From the NCBI RefSeq assembly GCF_042651565.1, contig NZ_JBHSDF010000004.1: 64,000 bases of DNA. One strand, 5' to 3'. This document shows, piece after piece, positions 43,845-52,707 of the stretch (positions within the stretch are counted from its first letter, which is position 1; each line of letters begins with the position of its first letter). Made by a program: the position numbers and the translations under genes. The notes under the pieces are model-generated. The model was not told the DNA's origin. It ran no database searches and saw nothing but the letters and a program-made list of their open reading frames with translations. The DNA comes from Salinispirillum marinum (lineage in GTDB: Bacteria > Pseudomonadota > Gammaproteobacteria > Pseudomonadales > Natronospirillaceae).

Positions 43845-44308
43845 TACAACAGGCCAAGCCCGCCCTTGCCTTGTCACCCGCCGGGGCCAGCCCCTGCATA
43901 GGGATTTGCAGTGTCACTGTAGGCGACACTGTTTGCCGGGGGTGCTTTCGCACCCTCGACGACATTGCGCAGTGGTCGATGTTCTCAAATGAAGTGCTGA
44001 CCAAGAGATTGTCAGTCCGCCAAGGTGTCTTGGAGCGCAGTTTTACGGATTACTTCGAGTTAGTCGACGAAAAGTTGCTGCTTCAGCAATGGAAAAAATA
44101 CATCAACTGCCCACCAGAACCCCGTTTCGCCGTCGAGGCTTGGATTCAACTCCTGCATGTGGGCGCGAGCAAAATTGTGCAGATTGAAGCTTATGGCGTT
44201 CGCCTGTTTCCTCAGCATCAGCACTTAACGCTACGGCATGTTTGGCGAACTTGGCGCGATTCCTTGTTGGATGCTCGCTTGTTCGAATCCAATCAAATTT
44301 CGGGCTAA
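43835..44308 (+). CDS. DUF1289-domain protein
   Basis: A 157-residue protein. SPCIGICSVTVGDTVCRGC near residues 19-37 has the four-cysteine C-x3-C-x9-C-x2-C pattern of DUF1289, which probably binds a metal or Fe-S cluster. A longer C-terminal part (about 60-157) is not part of that domain and is unfamiliar. The start shown is a GTG inside the end of nrdB with no strong ribosome-binding site, so an internal start is possible. Overlap with nrdB suggests co-transcription. It ends in a four-base overlap with the convergent siaA. Confidence 0.75.
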   Translation: MGIVQQAKPALALSPAGASPCIGICSVTVGDTVCRGCFRTLDDIAQWSMFSNEVLTKRLSVRQGVLERSFTDYFELVDEKLLLQQWKKYINCPPEPRFAVEAWIQLLHVGASKIVQIEAYGVRLFPQHQHLTLRHVWRTWRDSLLDARLFESNQISG

Positions 44309-46305
44309 TCAGCCGTTTTTAATCGGATACCCAGCACACAAATATCATCACGTTGTGGATAATCACCCTGATACGCGGACAAAGCGTCCAGCACGGCTTG
44401 TCCCTGTTCTGGGAGAGACAAGTGACTATGCTGAGCAATGATGTCTTTAAATCCGCTTGATCCCATACCATAACCTAAGTCACCACCGGCTTGGTCTAGG
44501 TAGCCGTCTGACGTTAAATAGAAGGTGGCAGGGTTGGGCAGTTGTATATCGGTGTTGGCATAATCTCCTGGTTTTCGTGCCACCAGAGCTCGACGAGCGC
44601 CTTTGATCTCCTCAACGCCTTGCGCGGAATGCATATAAAGTTGAATCTTTGCCCCAGCATAACGCGCGGCTTTCTCTTTAACATTCACGTACAGCAATCC
44701 AGCATCCATGTTCGTAGCTAGGGCGCGCGGGAGGTCAAGGTCCTGCAACATGTTGCGTAATGCTTCATCGGTGTCGTGCAAAACGGCGGCAGGATCATCG
44801 ATACCATCATCACGTACGGCCTGGTCAAACGCAGCGCGCGCCAACATGGTCATCAACGCACCCGGCACGCCGTGACCGGCGCAATCCACCAAGCCAATCA
44901 AATAGGCATCTTGATCACCATGAAAGAAATAGAAGTCGCCACCTACCACGTCTCGGGGCTGCCACAACACAAACTGCTGTTCACCTAGAACGGCGTTCAA
45001 TTTGGCAAATGGCAAAATGGCTTGCTGAATGAGACTGGCGTAGTCGATCGAGTCATTCACCATTTTATTGAACTGAGCAATCTCCCGGTTGCTGTTTTCG
45101 AGCTCTTGCGTTCGCTGTTGTACGCGTGCTTCAAGTTCGGCCGTGTGGTCTTGCACCCGTTTTACCATGGCACCAAAGGCTCGGCTGAGATCACCTATTT
45201 CATCATTTCTGGCCTTTGGAAGGGCCACGTTATAATTCCCTTGGGTGATCTGGGTAGCTGAGGCTTGAAGATGACTCAGCGGGTGTATCAACAGTCGCTC
45301 TACAGCCACAGCGATGATAATTAAGAGCAATACCAGCATGACCCCAAACCCTATCACAATGCTCACCCACCACGAGCCACTGATGGTTTGGGCGACACTG
45401 AGGTCAACGGCGGTGACGAGATACCAACGCAATTCCGGCATATAGGCGATGGCCAGCAGTTGCGAGTGCCCGTCTAACACGACGGGCAATAATTCCACAT
45501 TTTCTTGCGCGCGACTGTTGGTTAAAGCGCTTTCCAAGGCCATCCGTGCCTCATCCGTTGAGAGCATGGCCTGTAGGGTTTTGTTGCTGGTGTCCAAGCC
45601 AACGGAACTACCAAAGGCGATGAGTTCTGGATTCGGATGGGCTTGCACAAAGCCCTGCTGGTCAATGATCATCGGGGTAACCCCGGGTTCATTGGTGGCA
45701 ATGAAGTCGCGCAGAAACGCTGTAAGGTCCAGTCCGGTGCCTGCAATACCCAACAAATCGCCATTCAGTCGAATAGGCAAATTAAGCCATACACGTGTAG
45801 TACCCAGCTGAACATCCGGATTGACATTAATGTTGTATTCGCCAATGTCGTCTAAGAGGTTGAAAAACCACGCATCATTGGGGTCATCAGGGTTAAGCTG
45901 ATAGCGCGGCCCTTCACTGTAAGCCGTTTGCGGGTCGTTAAAGTAGTAGTTTCCTGATTGGGCACTGATGGCAAAATAGGTTTGTCCGCGTAACGCGGTT
46001 GCATAGCCTTCGGCCTCGCGGAAAAAGGCCGCTTGTTTTTCCGGGTTTTCTTCATCCTGTAACCAGTCCAACAGCAGTTGTGTGGACGCCAAACGCTCAG
46101 ACAACACCAAGTCCATCAAGATAGGCGACTGGATGCGTTGTCGGCTTAAGTCCGTTAGGTTTCTCGCATACGCTTGACCGAAATAATCTTGCACCGAGGC
46201 CACCACTTGCGTACCCATGAAGGCGGCGGGCACCAAAGCAATTAAGCTGGCCAGCAGTAGTGCCAACATGGCTTTACTGCGTAAACCTAAAGTCCACCGA
46301 TTCAT
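44305..46305 (-). CDS. siaA: PP2C-type phosphatase SiaA with extracytoplasmic sensor and HAMP
   Basis: A 666-residue membrane protein, close to Pseudomonas SiaA (663). It has a first helix (about 12-34), a large periplasmic Cache-like sensor (about 35-300), a second helix (about 310-335), HAMP, a coiled coil, and a SpoIIE/PP2C phosphatase domain. Metal-binding motifs are VVGGDFYFF, LVDCAGHGVPGALM and TSDGYLD. In Pseudomonas SiaA dephosphorylates SiaC, which then activates the cyclase SiaD. Here it is the last gene of siaB-siaC-siaD-siaA, 21 bases after siaD. Confidence 0.87.
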   Translation of the reverse strand: MNRWTLGLRSKAMLALLLASLIALVPAAFMGTQVVASVQDYFGQAYARNLTDLSRQRIQSPILMDLVLSERLASTQLLLDWLQDEENPEKQAAFFREAEGYATALRGQTYFAISAQSGNYYFNDPQTAYSEGPRYQLNPDDPNDAWFFNLLDDIGEYNINVNPDVQLGTTRVWLNLPIRLNGDLLGIAGTGLDLTAFLRDFIATNEPGVTPMIIDQQGFVQAHPNPELIAFGSSVGLDTSNKTLQAMLSTDEARMALESALTNSRAQENVELLPVVLDGHSQLLAIAYMPELRWYLVTAVDLSVAQTISGSWWVSIVIGFGVMLVLLLIIIAVAVERLLIHPLSHLQASATQITQGNYNVALPKARNDEIGDLSRAFGAMVKRVQDHTAELEARVQQRTQELENSNREIAQFNKMVNDSIDYASLIQQAILPFAKLNAVLGEQQFVLWQPRDVVGGDFYFFHGDQDAYLIGLVDCAGHGVPGALMTMLARAAFDQAVRDDGIDDPAAVLHDTDEALRNMLQDLDLPRALATNMDAGLLYVNVKEKAARYAGAKIQLYMHSAQGVEEIKGARRALVARKPGDYANTDIQLPNPATFYLTSDGYLDQAGGDLGYGMGSSGFKDIIAQHSHLSLPEQGQAVLDALSAYQGDYPQRDDICVLGIRLKTAD

Positions 46306-46326
46306 CGTAAACTCTTTATAAGTGAA

Positions 46327-47142
46327 TTAGTGGGCGCGGGATGCACTGCGATCACGACCCTGCCCTTTGGCATCGTACAACGCCTGATCGGCACGTTTTA
46401 TGGTTTCTTCGTAATGTTCTTTGGGTAAGTATTCTGCAACCCCGGCACTGAGCGTAATAGCCGGTAAAGATTGTTCAGCACCACCCAATACTCGGCCAAC
46501 ATCAATACGACGAACCTGATCCAGTACGCGCGATGCCACCACCTGTGCGTCTACAACGGCCTTGCCCGGCAGAAATACCAGGAACTCTTCACCGCCCCAA
46601 CGGGCACAGACATCGTACTCACGCAGACACTGCTGTATCGCCGTGGCTACGGCCATCAGCACGTGATCACCGGATTCATGTCCGTACTGATCATTAATAC
46701 CTTTGAAATGATCGATATCAAGCATCAGGAGCGTGAAGCCATTAGCACCCCGTTGCTCCCGTGCCACTTGTTCTCTGAGTCGCTCAATCATATAGCGTCG
46801 ATTGGGCAGCCCGGTCAGAGGGTCATGCAAAGCGGCTTGCTTCAAACTCTCGTTCAACTCCACCATGGTGCGCTGATAGAGGTCGGAGATGCGGGCAATC
46901 TTTTGTAGACGACGCAACTGCTTTTTATACTGTTCAGTAAGCGACAAGTTCTCCACATGGGTGAGGTCGCCAAAGCCGTCAGAAATCCGCAACAGCTTAT
47001 CTAGCCGTCTCTTTTGCTGCTCATGCACCGCAAGAAGACGCTGAGTTATTGCTTTCCAGTCCGTATCCGGCGAATTTTCGTCAAGCAAGCTCTGCACTTC
47101 ATCAACGACTATGTCCTCGTCCAATGGTGGCAAAAACGGCAT
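46327..47142 (-). CDS. siaD: diguanylate cyclase SiaD
   Basis: A 271-residue soluble protein. The N-terminal helical part (about 1-105) is predicted to bind SiaC. The GGDEF domain (about 110-268) has an intact active site GGEEF and the inhibitory-site motif REYD five residues before it. It should make c-di-GMP when bound to unphosphorylated SiaC, promoting aggregation or biofilm. It begins one base after siaC ends. Confidence 0.88.
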   Translation of the reverse strand: MPFLPPLDEDIVVDEVQSLLDENSPDTDWKAITQRLLAVHEQQKRRLDKLLRISDGFGDLTHVENLSLTEQYKKQLRRLQKIARISDLYQRTMVELNESLKQAALHDPLTGLPNRRYMIERLREQVAREQRGANGFTLLMLDIDHFKGINDQYGHESGDHVLMAVATAIQQCLREYDVCARWGGEEFLVFLPGKAVVDAQVVASRVLDQVRRIDVGRVLGGAEQSLPAITLSAGVAEYLPKEHYEETIKRADQALYDAKGQGRDRSASRAH

Positions 47143-47143
47143 G

Positions 47144-47542
47144 TTAAGCCTCTGGATCTATCGTAAAAGGGAAGGTGCAGTCTTCTTTAAACTCTTCGAC
47201 CATTTCAATCACTCGCTCATTGCGCGGATCATAGGTCCAGGTAACCGCGACCGATTTACCTTCAAGATTCGCCGCTTCGAGCAGGTCGAATAAGTCCATC
47301 ATGGCTTTTACACTGCTCGTGTTCATGTACACGACATGGAGCTCCAGCCGCAATGGGCGATCTTCCATCGCTAAAAATTGTTCTACCCAGTCCAGCACTG
47401 GGCCAAAAAACTCAAACGAATTCTCCGGGTAGGAATCACCCCGCATCGTCATGATGCCTTGCTCAAAGTCCGTTTCAACGGCTGGAGTTGACTGACTGGC
47501 CTGGAGGCTCAAGCCTGTTGCTAAAATATCGTTCACCGTCAT
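47144..47542 (-). CDS. siaC: SiaC (DUF1987) regulator of diguanylate cyclase
   Basis: A 132-residue DUF1987 protein. YMNTSSVKAMMDLFDLLE near residues 72-89 is the conserved segment; its Thr75 is the likely equivalent of the phosphorylated Thr in Pseudomonas SiaC. SiaC is switched by the kinase SiaB and the phosphatase SiaA and activates SiaD when unphosphorylated. It starts three bases after siaB ends. Confidence 0.88.
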   Translation of the reverse strand: MTVNDILATGLSLQASQSTPAVETDFEQGIMTMRGDSYPENSFEFFGPVLDWVEQFLAMEDRPLRLELHVVYMNTSSVKAMMDLFDLLEAANLEGKSVAVTWTYDPRNERVIEMVEEFKEDCTFPFTIDPEA

Positions 47543-47545
47543 TGC

Positions 47546-48088
47546 TTACACCACCGCCAACAAACTGAAAAATGCTTTACCATCCGGCGTTTCAACCAAA
47601 TGGCATCGTAAAGGCTCTGTGCTCTTTCTCGCCACATCCAATAACCCCAACCCGGCGCCCGACGCCCCTTCATGTTCACGCGGCGCTCTTAATTGCTTCT
47701 TGTAGGCTGCCTTCAACGAGACTTTGTCCATCGCCGCGAGTGCTTGGACCTGTTCCATCAAGGCCACGCCATCGGTCCGCTCAATGACATTACCCGCCAG
47801 CACACTGTATTGTGCTTCACCGTGACGAGCCACAACGACGGTTGCAGAACCTTCCATATCGGCATAGCCGCGCATTTGTGAGTAATGGCGAATGTTTTGG
47901 GTCAGTTCAATGTAGATTCCAAACACATCGGTAGATACCGATGGACCGACTTGATCTTCGGTTAAATAGTTGCGCAGAGCCGTACCAATTTCTTCGATCA
48001 AACTGCGCGATATAGGGCCATTGAAACAGAGCAAAATTTGCTTTTCGTTAAATTCTTGCCGAATCGACAATAACTGTTGCAACAGCAT
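47546..48088 (-). CDS. siaB: SiaB (DUF6272) kinase
   Basis: A 180-residue protein with an HATPase-like fold. YIELTQNIRHYSQMRG near residue 66 resembles an N-box, and GASGAGLGLLDVAR near 145 resembles a G-box. This matches SiaB, which phosphorylates SiaC. The ATG at 48088 has GAGG upstream; the in-frame extension upstream is not needed. It is the first gene of this sia operon, whereas in Pseudomonas siaA comes first. Confidence 0.85.
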   Translation of the reverse strand: MLLQQLLSIRQEFNEKQILLCFNGPISRSLIEEIGTALRNYLTEDQVGPSVSTDVFGIYIELTQNIRHYSQMRGYADMEGSATVVVARHGEAQYSVLAGNVIERTDGVALMEQVQALAAMDKVSLKAAYKKQLRAPREHEGASGAGLGLLDVARKSTEPLRCHLVETPDGKAFFSLLAVV

Positions 48089-48209
48089 AAAACGGCCTCG
48101 GAGAAGAATGCATGCCATAAATCATAGACGCCTGCACGCGCTAGGCCAATGGATAGGGGCGGGAAAACACAAAGAGTTTTCTTGCAAAATCTTACATTGC
48201 CAACACGTT

Positions 48210-49013
48210 TTAACCGTATCGGCTTTTCATACCCACTTTTAACAGTCGATAGAGCAGTCGTCGCGGCGTATATCGAATCAACCACGCCAAAAACCGATAA
48301 TGCATGCCTGGCGAACAAATCACCGTCGGTTTGTTTAAATCACGCAAAGAGCGCTCCACAACCCAAGCGGCCGGAAAGGCTTTGGCAGGGCCGCGCTTAT
48401 GGTAAAACTGATCCGGGTCTAAGCCCATTCGGGCATGGAAATCCGTAATCACGAACCCAGGACACAGGGCCTGAAAACGAATGCCGGTTTGGTGATAGGT
48501 CAGCGCGAGCGTTTCGGTAAACAACCGAACGAAGGCCTTGGTCGGCCCATATAAGGGACTGCCCGGTGTTGGCATCCACGACGCCAATGAAGCAACATTG
48601 ATTAAAAAGCCCCGGGCGACTTCCAAATGTGGCAAGGCCGCTTGCGCCAACAGAGTCGTGGCTTCCATATGCACCCGCATTTGCGCACGATGACGCTGTG
48701 GGGTCATGAGATGGAATGTGCCGTCATCGGCATAGCCGGCGTTGTTGATTAACCCGTGCAAACGTTGGCAGGCCTGAACACGCCCCACCAAAGTATCTAA
48801 TTCCGCCTCATGCGACAGGTCAACAGACTCGGCTTGCACCTCAACGTCGTAAGCTGCACGAAGTTCATCCGCCAGAGCGTCTAGGATGGCCATACGTCGC
48901 CCGGTGAGCCAGAGATCATAACCCTGCTCTGCCAAGCGCCGTGCATAGGCCGCTCCAATGCCGCTAGTAGCACCTGTAATCAACACAAGCTTTGGGCTGT
49001 CTGCGGGAGCCAT
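48210..49013 (-). CDS. short-chain dehydrogenase/reductase
   Basis: A 267-residue classical-type SDR. The cofactor motif is TGATSGIGAAYA (about 13-24), NNAG is near 92, the catalytic Ser lies in NVASLASW and the Tyr/Lys pair in YGPTK near 157. Residues after the cofactor motif (TGRR) favour NADPH. A basic C-terminal segment (RYTPRRLLYRLLK) might touch a membrane, as in YqjQ/DltE-like SDRs. The substrate is unknown. Confidence 0.85.
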   Translation of the reverse strand: MAPADSPKLVLITGATSGIGAAYARRLAEQGYDLWLTGRRMAILDALADELRAAYDVEVQAESVDLSHEAELDTLVGRVQACQRLHGLINNAGYADDGTFHLMTPQRHRAQMRVHMEATTLLAQAALPHLEVARGFLINVASLASWMPTPGSPLYGPTKAFVRLFTETLALTYHQTGIRFQALCPGFVITDFHARMGLDPDQFYHKRGPAKAFPAAWVVERSLRDLNKPTVICSPGMHYRFLAWLIRYTPRRLLYRLLKVGMKSRYG

Positions 49014-49082
49014 AACGCACCAACTTTGATTCTCGATATGGAAGCACCTTAGCACAGGGCCATCCATATCGACCAGAGCGGC

Positions 49083-49271
49083 TTATTTAACCTTGCAGGT
49101 TTTGATGCCGAAAAGCGTATACAAGGGACAGAAGTTAAACAGCCCCGTCAACAATGGCACAACCCCAATAAGCCCCCACAGGCCAATCGTTTGTGTCGCT
49201 GTTAGTACCAGCAATACCACGCCGACGACAACCCGCAGCGTTTTATCCAGACTCCCAACATTGACCTTCAT
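49083..49271 (-). CDS. DUF2892 (YgaP-like) inner-membrane protein
   Basis: A 62-residue protein with two helices. KVNVGSLDKTLRVVVG at the N-terminus and FNFCPLYTLFGIKTC at the C-terminus are the family's hallmark, with two cysteines spaced as in the YgaP membrane domain. There is no rhodanese domain. The ATG at 49271 follows AGGTG. Confidence 0.9.
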   Translation of the reverse strand: MKVNVGSLDKTLRVVVGVVLLVLTATQTIGLWGLIGVVPLLTGLFNFCPLYTLFGIKTCKVK

Positions 49272-49434
49272 AAGCACACCTTTTATCGCATTGATTTAAT
49301 TTAGATTTATCTTAATTAATTTCTATCACAACACAAGCATCGTGTTCACTTATTTTCAAGCACGACGTAGGCAGATGTGAAAATAGTCTGCTATATTGGT
49401 TTTTATAACAAAAATAAAAAACAGGAAGCCCGTC

Positions 49435-49962
49435 GTGAATGACCTGATCCACTATCAGGCCCTATTGCACAAAATGATTCATCAAAAGCTGCAATGGCTG
49501 GACTACTACGGAGACGACCCTCACGGGGCTGCGGTGAACGCCTGCCGGGCATTTTCCGCGCTGGTTGTTCATATCGACACCTCCGTACCGGCTGAATACT
49601 TGGTTCAACTGCACGATCAAGCTCTACATCTAGCTCAGAAACCGGCAGAGCATGCCGCCCAAGACGCAGCTCGAAACACCCTCGGTATGTTGTTCAACCG
49701 CGCACGCGATATTTACATCGCGATCTTTGAAAGTGACCCCATTCGAACATTACCGAGTGATCACCCACGCTTTCCATGGGAATACTATGCCGAGCCACCT
49801 ATTAATCCCGATGCCATTGACATACATGCACTCACCGACCCTTTACCTACACCCTCGGTACCCGAAAAACCCCAGCATCCTTTGCGCATCAAGCGACTTT
49901 TAAGCATGAGCGTGCTGATCGGCTTTACGGTCTGGTTCGTATTCGGCATTATATTTTTTTAA
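49435..49962 (+). CDS. tail-anchored protein of unknown function
   Basis: A 175-residue protein starting with GTG at 49435, after AGGAAG. The body is soluble and helical (about 1-150) with a Pro-rich stretch (PTPSVPEKPQHP), and the last 19 residues form one membrane helix (LIGFTVWFVFGIIFF), so the protein should face the cytoplasm. The next gene begins ten bases downstream, so they are likely co-transcribed. No known family is apparent. Confidence 0.65.
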   Translation: MNDLIHYQALLHKMIHQKLQWLDYYGDDPHGAAVNACRAFSALVVHIDTSVPAEYLVQLHDQALHLAQKPAEHAAQDAARNTLGMLFNRARDIYIAIFESDPIRTLPSDHPRFPWEYYAEPPINPDAIDIHALTDPLPTPSVPEKPQHPLRIKRLLSMSVLIGFTVWFVFGIIFF

Positions 49963-49972
49963 GGAATCTGAA

Positions 49973-50521
49973 ATGCGCCTAACTGCCCCGTCTTTGTCGG
50001 TCGATTTTCAAACGACTGATATCTTTGGCCAACCTTTGCGGTTATCCGACCTTAAGGGCCGAAAGGTGATGTTGTCCTTTTTTCGCGATGCCGCCTGCCC
50101 TTTTTGCAACTTCAGGCTCTATGAACTCACCCATTCTTACAAACAATGGCAGGCTGCCGGTCTCGAAGTAGTCACTGTCTTTAGTTCGCCGGCAGAGGAT
50201 GTTCGCCGACATGTTGCACGCTACCCCCGCCCGTTCAAAATGATCAGCGACCCCGACCTGACCATCTACCAACAGTATGGTGTAGAGCAGTCCGCGAGCG
50301 CCCTATTGAAAGCGCTTGTGTTCAAGCTACCACGCATTGTGCGCGGAATAATGACCGGAGGCCGACCGAGCAAGAACCCGCATGTCAAACTCGTTCCAGC
50401 CGATTTTTTGTTGGATGAAAATGGTGGAATTGTCGAAACATGGTACGGACGCGACACCAGCGATCATATACCTCTAGCTAAAGTGAAAGCGTTTATAGAC
50501 GGGCCTTCAACACAACATTGA
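49973..50521 (+). CDS. peroxiredoxin-like (AhpC/TSA/redoxin family) protein
   Basis: A 182-residue thioredoxin-fold protein. FFRDAACPFCNFRLYEL near residues 37-53 holds a CxxC pair, followed by VVTVFSSPAEDVRRHV and an insertion with KLPRIVRGIMTGG. Close relatives are annotated as peroxiredoxin-like or thiol-disulfide proteins without a known substrate. It follows the tail-anchored gene by ten bases, suggesting an operon. Confidence 0.78.
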   Translation: MRLTAPSLSVDFQTTDIFGQPLRLSDLKGRKVMLSFFRDAACPFCNFRLYELTHSYKQWQAAGLEVVTVFSSPAEDVRRHVARYPRPFKMISDPDLTIYQQYGVEQSASALLKALVFKLPRIVRGIMTGGRPSKNPHVKLVPADFLLDENGGIVETWYGRDTSDHIPLAKVKAFIDGPSTQH

Positions 50522-50610
50522 TTTCTGGTGTTGACCGCAAGACACCGTAAAACGCATGCGATATGCTGTGACGCTCGTGTCAATATCACGCACAAGGTAC
50601 TGCATATCGT

Positions 50611-50919
50611 ATGTCTCGCTTCACCACCTACCCCAGTGTTCCGTCGCTGACCATTGAGTTCCGCTTACGTTTTGATGGCTGCCACTCGGCCCTCGAACGC
50701 ACGCAACGGTTTGCACCCATGCTAAGATATTGGGGAAAGCAATCCCATATCGCTATCGTCGATGATACCCGTCAGTGTGATATTGAACACCTGAATGTAA
50801 CGGTGATGATTCTGGGCATCGACACCGCCAGCGCACGCCGTGATGCTGATACCCTTTTAGATTGGGTAGAGCGCAACTTGAACGGCTGGATTGAAGACTT
50901 CGAGATCACGGCAAACTAA
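50611..50919 (+). CDS. small protein of unknown function upstream of hisI
   Basis: A 102-residue protein lacking any signal or membrane segment. The pattern (a beta strand LTIEFRLRF, then helix with CHSALERTQRF, strand, helix) is faintly reminiscent of DUF503 ferredoxin-like proteins, but I would not assign it. It ends ten bases before hisI, so it is probably co-expressed. Confidence 0.55.
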   Translation: MSRFTTYPSVPSLTIEFRLRFDGCHSALERTQRFAPMLRYWGKQSHIAIVDDTRQCDIEHLNVTVMILGIDTASARRDADTLLDWVERNLNGWIEDFEITAN

Positions 50920-50929
50920 GGATTAAACA

Positions 50930-51337
50930 ATGGATTTTAAAACACTAGAAAGCCAACCACTGCACACTCAGGTTCCCCTTGCGGAGCTGTTGGCAAAGGT
51001 AAAATGGAACCGTGACGGACTGATTCCTGCCATTGCACAACAACACGATACCGGCGAAGTATTAATGCTGGCTTGGATGAACGACCAAGCATTGCGCGAA
51101 ACACTGAGCACCGGACGCGTATGCTATTGGAGCCGATCCCGGCAAAGCTACTGGCGTAAAGGAGAAAGCTCCGGCAATCAACAACGCTTGGTGGGTGCCT
51201 ATTTAGATTGCGATGGCGATGCTTTGTTGATCAAAGTTGATCAAACTGGCCCTGCCTGCCATACCCTCCGACACAATTGTTTTTATATCGAATTGTCGAG
51301 CCAACACGGCGAAATCATCAGCACACCAATGGAGTAA
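50930..51337 (+). CDS. hisI: phosphoribosyl-AMP cyclohydrolase HisI
   Basis: A 135-residue single-domain enzyme for the third step of histidine synthesis (PR-AMP ring opening). VLMLAWMNDQAL near 44, RVCYWSRSRQSYWRKGESSG near 63 and the zinc/catalytic cysteine region LDCDGD...GPACHTLRHNCF near 93-117 are the standard signatures. The HisE pyrophosphohydrolase domain is not fused, unlike in enterobacterial HisIE; hisE is not adjacent. The ATG follows AAGGATT. Confidence 0.93.
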   Translation: MDFKTLESQPLHTQVPLAELLAKVKWNRDGLIPAIAQQHDTGEVLMLAWMNDQALRETLSTGRVCYWSRSRQSYWRKGESSGNQQRLVGAYLDCDGDALLIKVDQTGPACHTLRHNCFYIELSSQHGEIISTPME

Positions 51338-51397
51338 CATCTGACTCAATAAGTCGTACGTATACGCTGCAACGGATAAACACCATATTGGCGCGCT

Positions 51398-52123
51398 ATG
51401 ACACTTCAACATCGAGCAATATTTATTCTATTTGGCTGTCTTCCTTGGATCGCCCATGCCGAAGTTTCGGTGGAGCTGCGTGAACGCATTGCAGCGCAAT
51501 ACGCCGCTATTGACGACAACATGCTACAGCATCAATACCGCACCATCGCTCAGGTCACACGGCCGAATGAACCCGTCAGCACTCAAGAAACAGAGTTTGA
51601 CCCACGGCGGCCAACGGGCGAAAAAGAACAACTGGTGTTGGTCAATGGTGAACCACCTGACGACAGTGCAGTACGTGAGTTCAATCGTCGGCCTCAGCCT
51701 GATCAACGCGAAACACAGCGCATTCGCTTATTGCTGGATGAACAAAGCTTATCGCTGGTGTCTGCATCGGATAAGGAGTGGATATTGAACTTCCAACCCA
51801 TCTTGCATATCAATGGCGAGCCGGATGCGGATGGTGAAAAATTTACCGGCCGTTTATGGTATGACGCCCAGCACGGGTATGTTACACGGGTGGAGATACG
51901 CACACAGGAAGCGTTTTCTAAACTATTATTCCGGATACGCCAGTTTGACGTGCAGGAGGAATTCTACTGGGTAGACGATCAATTATTGCGTAAGGGCTAT
52001 GCCCATATTATGGATCTTCGTAACCCTATCATCGACGCATCGAACAGCGTCGACATGCACTTTGAATATCAGGGCGACACGCGTGTCGCCCTTCGTCAAC
52101 GGTACTATCAGTCCTATCAGTGA
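51398..52123 (+). CDS. exported protein of unknown function
   Basis: A 241-residue protein with a signal peptide (about 1-21, cleavage after WIAHA). The mature part alternates charged helices and strands; the C-terminal half (GRLWYDAQHGYVTRVEIR, then KLLFRIRQFDVQEEFYWVDD) recalls LolA-like half-barrel strands, but no family can be named. It overlaps the 3' end of the convergent slyD-like gene by seven bases. Confidence 0.65.
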   Translation: MTLQHRAIFILFGCLPWIAHAEVSVELRERIAAQYAAIDDNMLQHQYRTIAQVTRPNEPVSTQETEFDPRRPTGEKEQLVLVNGEPPDDSAVREFNRRPQPDQRETQRIRLLLDEQSLSLVSASDKEWILNFQPILHINGEPDADGEKFTGRLWYDAQHGYVTRVEIRTQEAFSKLLFRIRQFDVQEEFYWVDDQLLRKGYAHIMDLRNPIIDASNSVDMHFEYQGDTRVALRQRYYQSYQ

Positions 52124-52593
52124 GCGTTATCGCCCTCATGAACATGGCCGTGTGCCAATTCTTCTTCCGTGGCATCACGAACGGTTTCGATAGACCCAGA
52201 AAATGACAAGGCTTTACCCGCTAATGGATGGTTCCCATCCACCACGACCACGTCATCTTCTACCGCAGTGACTTCAACCTGCACTGGACCACCATCGGTT
52301 TGGGCATTGAACACCATACCGATATCGATTTTATCCACGCCTTGAAAAGCCGCTTTGGGCACCCGCTGAACCAGCGCTTCATTGTGGTCACCATAAGCAT
52401 CTGCGGGGGCGATTTCAGCACTGAAGGTATCGCCCTCTTTCAAGCCCTGTAACGCATTTTCCAAACCTGGAATGATGTTCCGATGGCCGTGCAGATACCA
52501 CAAGGGTCCGCGACCTTCGGAGGAATCTACCTGGGTACCGGTTTCGTCTTTTACCGAGTACTGAATGGCCACGGCTTTGTCTTGTGCAATCAT
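52117..52593 (-). CDS. slyD: FKBP-type peptidyl-prolyl isomerase, SlyD-like
   Basis: A 158-residue protein with the FKBP fold interrupted by the IF chaperone domain of SlyD. Signatures are GPLWYLHGHRNIIPGLENAL near 28-47, GDTFSAEIAPADAYG near 53-67 and VDGNHPLAGKALSF near 121-134. The C-terminal tail has a few histidines (HGHVHEGDNAH), much shorter than in E. coli SlyD, so it may be of the FkpB/SlpA-SlyD type with weaker nickel binding. The ATG at 52593 has AGGA seven bases upstream; the longer frame is unnecessary. Confidence 0.85.
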   Translation of the reverse strand: MIAQDKAVAIQYSVKDETGTQVDSSEGRGPLWYLHGHRNIIPGLENALQGLKEGDTFSAEIAPADAYGDHNEALVQRVPKAAFQGVDKIDIGMVFNAQTDGGPVQVEVTAVEDDVVVVDGNHPLAGKALSFSGSIETVRDATEEELAHGHVHEGDNAH

Positions 52594-52707
52594 GAAATAG
52601 TCCTGTGTCGAACATGAGTGTATGCCAGTATAGGCTACCAAGTACGACAGTTTACCATATTGAGAAGACGGGTTGAAATCACGCAAACAGAAGCCTAAGC
52701 ACGCGCC

